Assembly (NCBI GenBank): GCA_964606085.1
Contig: CAZSFD010000063.1
Coordinates: 1-29,791 of the forward strand
Length of the DNA: 29,791 nt
Source of the DNA: CAIQJJ01 sp964606085
Lineage (GTDB): Bacteria > Chloroflexota > Anaerolineae > Anaerolineales > UBA4823
Direction: 5' to 3'
Position numbers and translations under genes: made by a program. The notes under the pieces are model-generated. The model was given only the letters and a program-made list of their open reading frames with translations, had not been told where the DNA came from and searched no databases. Shown piece by piece: positions 29,243 through 29,791 of this stretch (the first letter of the stretch is position 1; every line of letters starts with the position of its first letter).

Positions 29243-29791
29243 ATGGATCACAGCCAATGCCCGAAACATACCGGGCAGCGCACACATGCACAGCCGCTTT
29301 TCTGGCTGATCGGGTTAGGGTCAATCATCTGGCTGGCGCTGCGCAGCGGGTTCAACCCGCGCCGCCTGAGCTACCCTTGCCAGCAGGCGGCCCTGGCGAA
29401 TAGCCTGGCTTTCCTGGGCTACCTGGGTTCGCTGATCGGGTTGACGCAAATCCGCCGCTGGTTGTCGCGTAGACCGGCGGCGTTTTCGTGGCTGGCTTCA
29501 TTCGCCCTGCTGGTCCTGGTTGCGTCCTTGCTCACCGGCAGCCAACCGCCCATCCAGCCGACCATCGCCCACGCCGAAGCCTTGCCCGGCTGGACAAGCC
29601 CAACGGCCATCTCCAACGTCTTCGCCGTCGAAAACGTCGCCAGCCCTGCTTGCAGCCTGGACGGCGGCGCGCTGCCTGCCAGCGGGCCTTGCAGCACGCC
29701 ATCGGTGGCCCTGGCCGACGCCGGCGTAGACCGACTGATCGCCGCAATGGAGGCGCAGGGCGATTATTTCTACCGCACGGCCAGCCATCCG
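29243..29791 (+). CDS. Membrane protein, N-terminal part (possibly DUF362-type); runs off the window
   Basis: An open frame of 183 codons with no stop at the right edge; AAGGAG stands 6 nt before ATG 29243. Three hydrophobic segments are visible at about 19-34 (LFWLIGLGSIIWLAL), 50-68 and 81-97 (FSWLASFALLVLVASL), with basic RRW--RR between the second and third. After them comes an extracytoplasmic-looking stretch with Cys 137 and 150. The phrase RRLSYPCQQAALANS and the later VFAVENVASP ... GVDRLIAAMEAQGDYFY recall membrane-anchored DUF362 (iron-sulphur-flavoprotein-related) proteins of Chloroflexota, but the diagnostic domain lies beyond the edge. Confident that it is a gene; the family is a guess. 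Confidence 0.7.
   Translation, partial: MDHSQCPKHTGQRTHAQPLFWLIGLGSIIWLALRSGFNPRRLSYPCQQAALANSLAFLGYLGSLIGLTQIRRWLSRRPAAFSWLASFALLVLVASLLTGSQPPIQPTIAHAEALPGWTSPTAISNVFAVENVASPACSLDGGALPASGPCSTPSVALADAGVDRLIAAMEAQGDYFYRTASHP

Overview
The window looks like a chromosomal piece of a Chloroflexota bacterium, probably of the Anaerolineae/Caldilineae/Ardenticatenia type. The pointers are high-GC coding sequence, a large SARP-type BTAD/NB-ARC/TPR regulator, a secreted CSLREAI beta-helix protein ending in the 'YLPLI' tail frequent in this phylum, a DUF1540-like cysteine protein with an acidic tail, and many short intergenic palindromes. I see no rRNA, tRNA, CRISPR array, transposase, integrase or phage gene. 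The lineage call is inferred from protein style, not from a marker gene. Layout, left: a leftward pair (small conserved protein plus secreted beta-helix protein, 143-2046) is separated from the rightward BTAD regulator (2415-5603) by a 119-bp-period hairpin repeat. A leftward AraC/GyrI-type regulator (5700-6590) faces away from a nucleotidyltransferase with a C-terminal winged helix (6706-7623), which is followed by a UvrA-family paralogue (7741-10644) and, convergently, a GNAT acetyltransferase (10681-11841). These four could form a drug or DNA-damage response neighbourhood. Middle: a second hairpin-rich 119-bp duplication (11934-12165) forms the leader of a rightward metabolic run: PfkB sugar kinase, phosphoenolpyruvate carboxylase (ppc) and an alkaline-phosphatase-superfamily mutase-like enzyme, the last two joined by an ATGA overlap. 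A class C beta-lactamase-type serine hydrolase follows. It ends tail-to-tail with a leftward second PfkB kinase, which is preceded by a terminator and the acidic-tail cysteine protein. Right: a bifunctional (p)ppGpp synthetase/hydrolase gene (rel) overlaps moeA on the minus strand. Divergently, a TetR regulator with a textbook promoter that appears to make a leaderless mRNA leads two NAD(P)-binding Rossmann proteins. Next is a leftward YhcH-FGGY sugar-kinase pair, then homoserine dehydrogenase (hom), a secreted bacterial expansin with all key residues recognisable, and a membrane protein running off the right edge. Most interesting items: the expansin; the leaderless TetR module with an operator over its -10 box; the two unrelated hairpin repeats that share a 119-bp period and both precede rightward genes; an insertion of about 40 residues in the Rel hydrolase domain; the UvrA-paralogue neighbourhood; and the DUF1540-like acidic-tail protein. 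Functions are assigned from motif reading alone; no database search was run.
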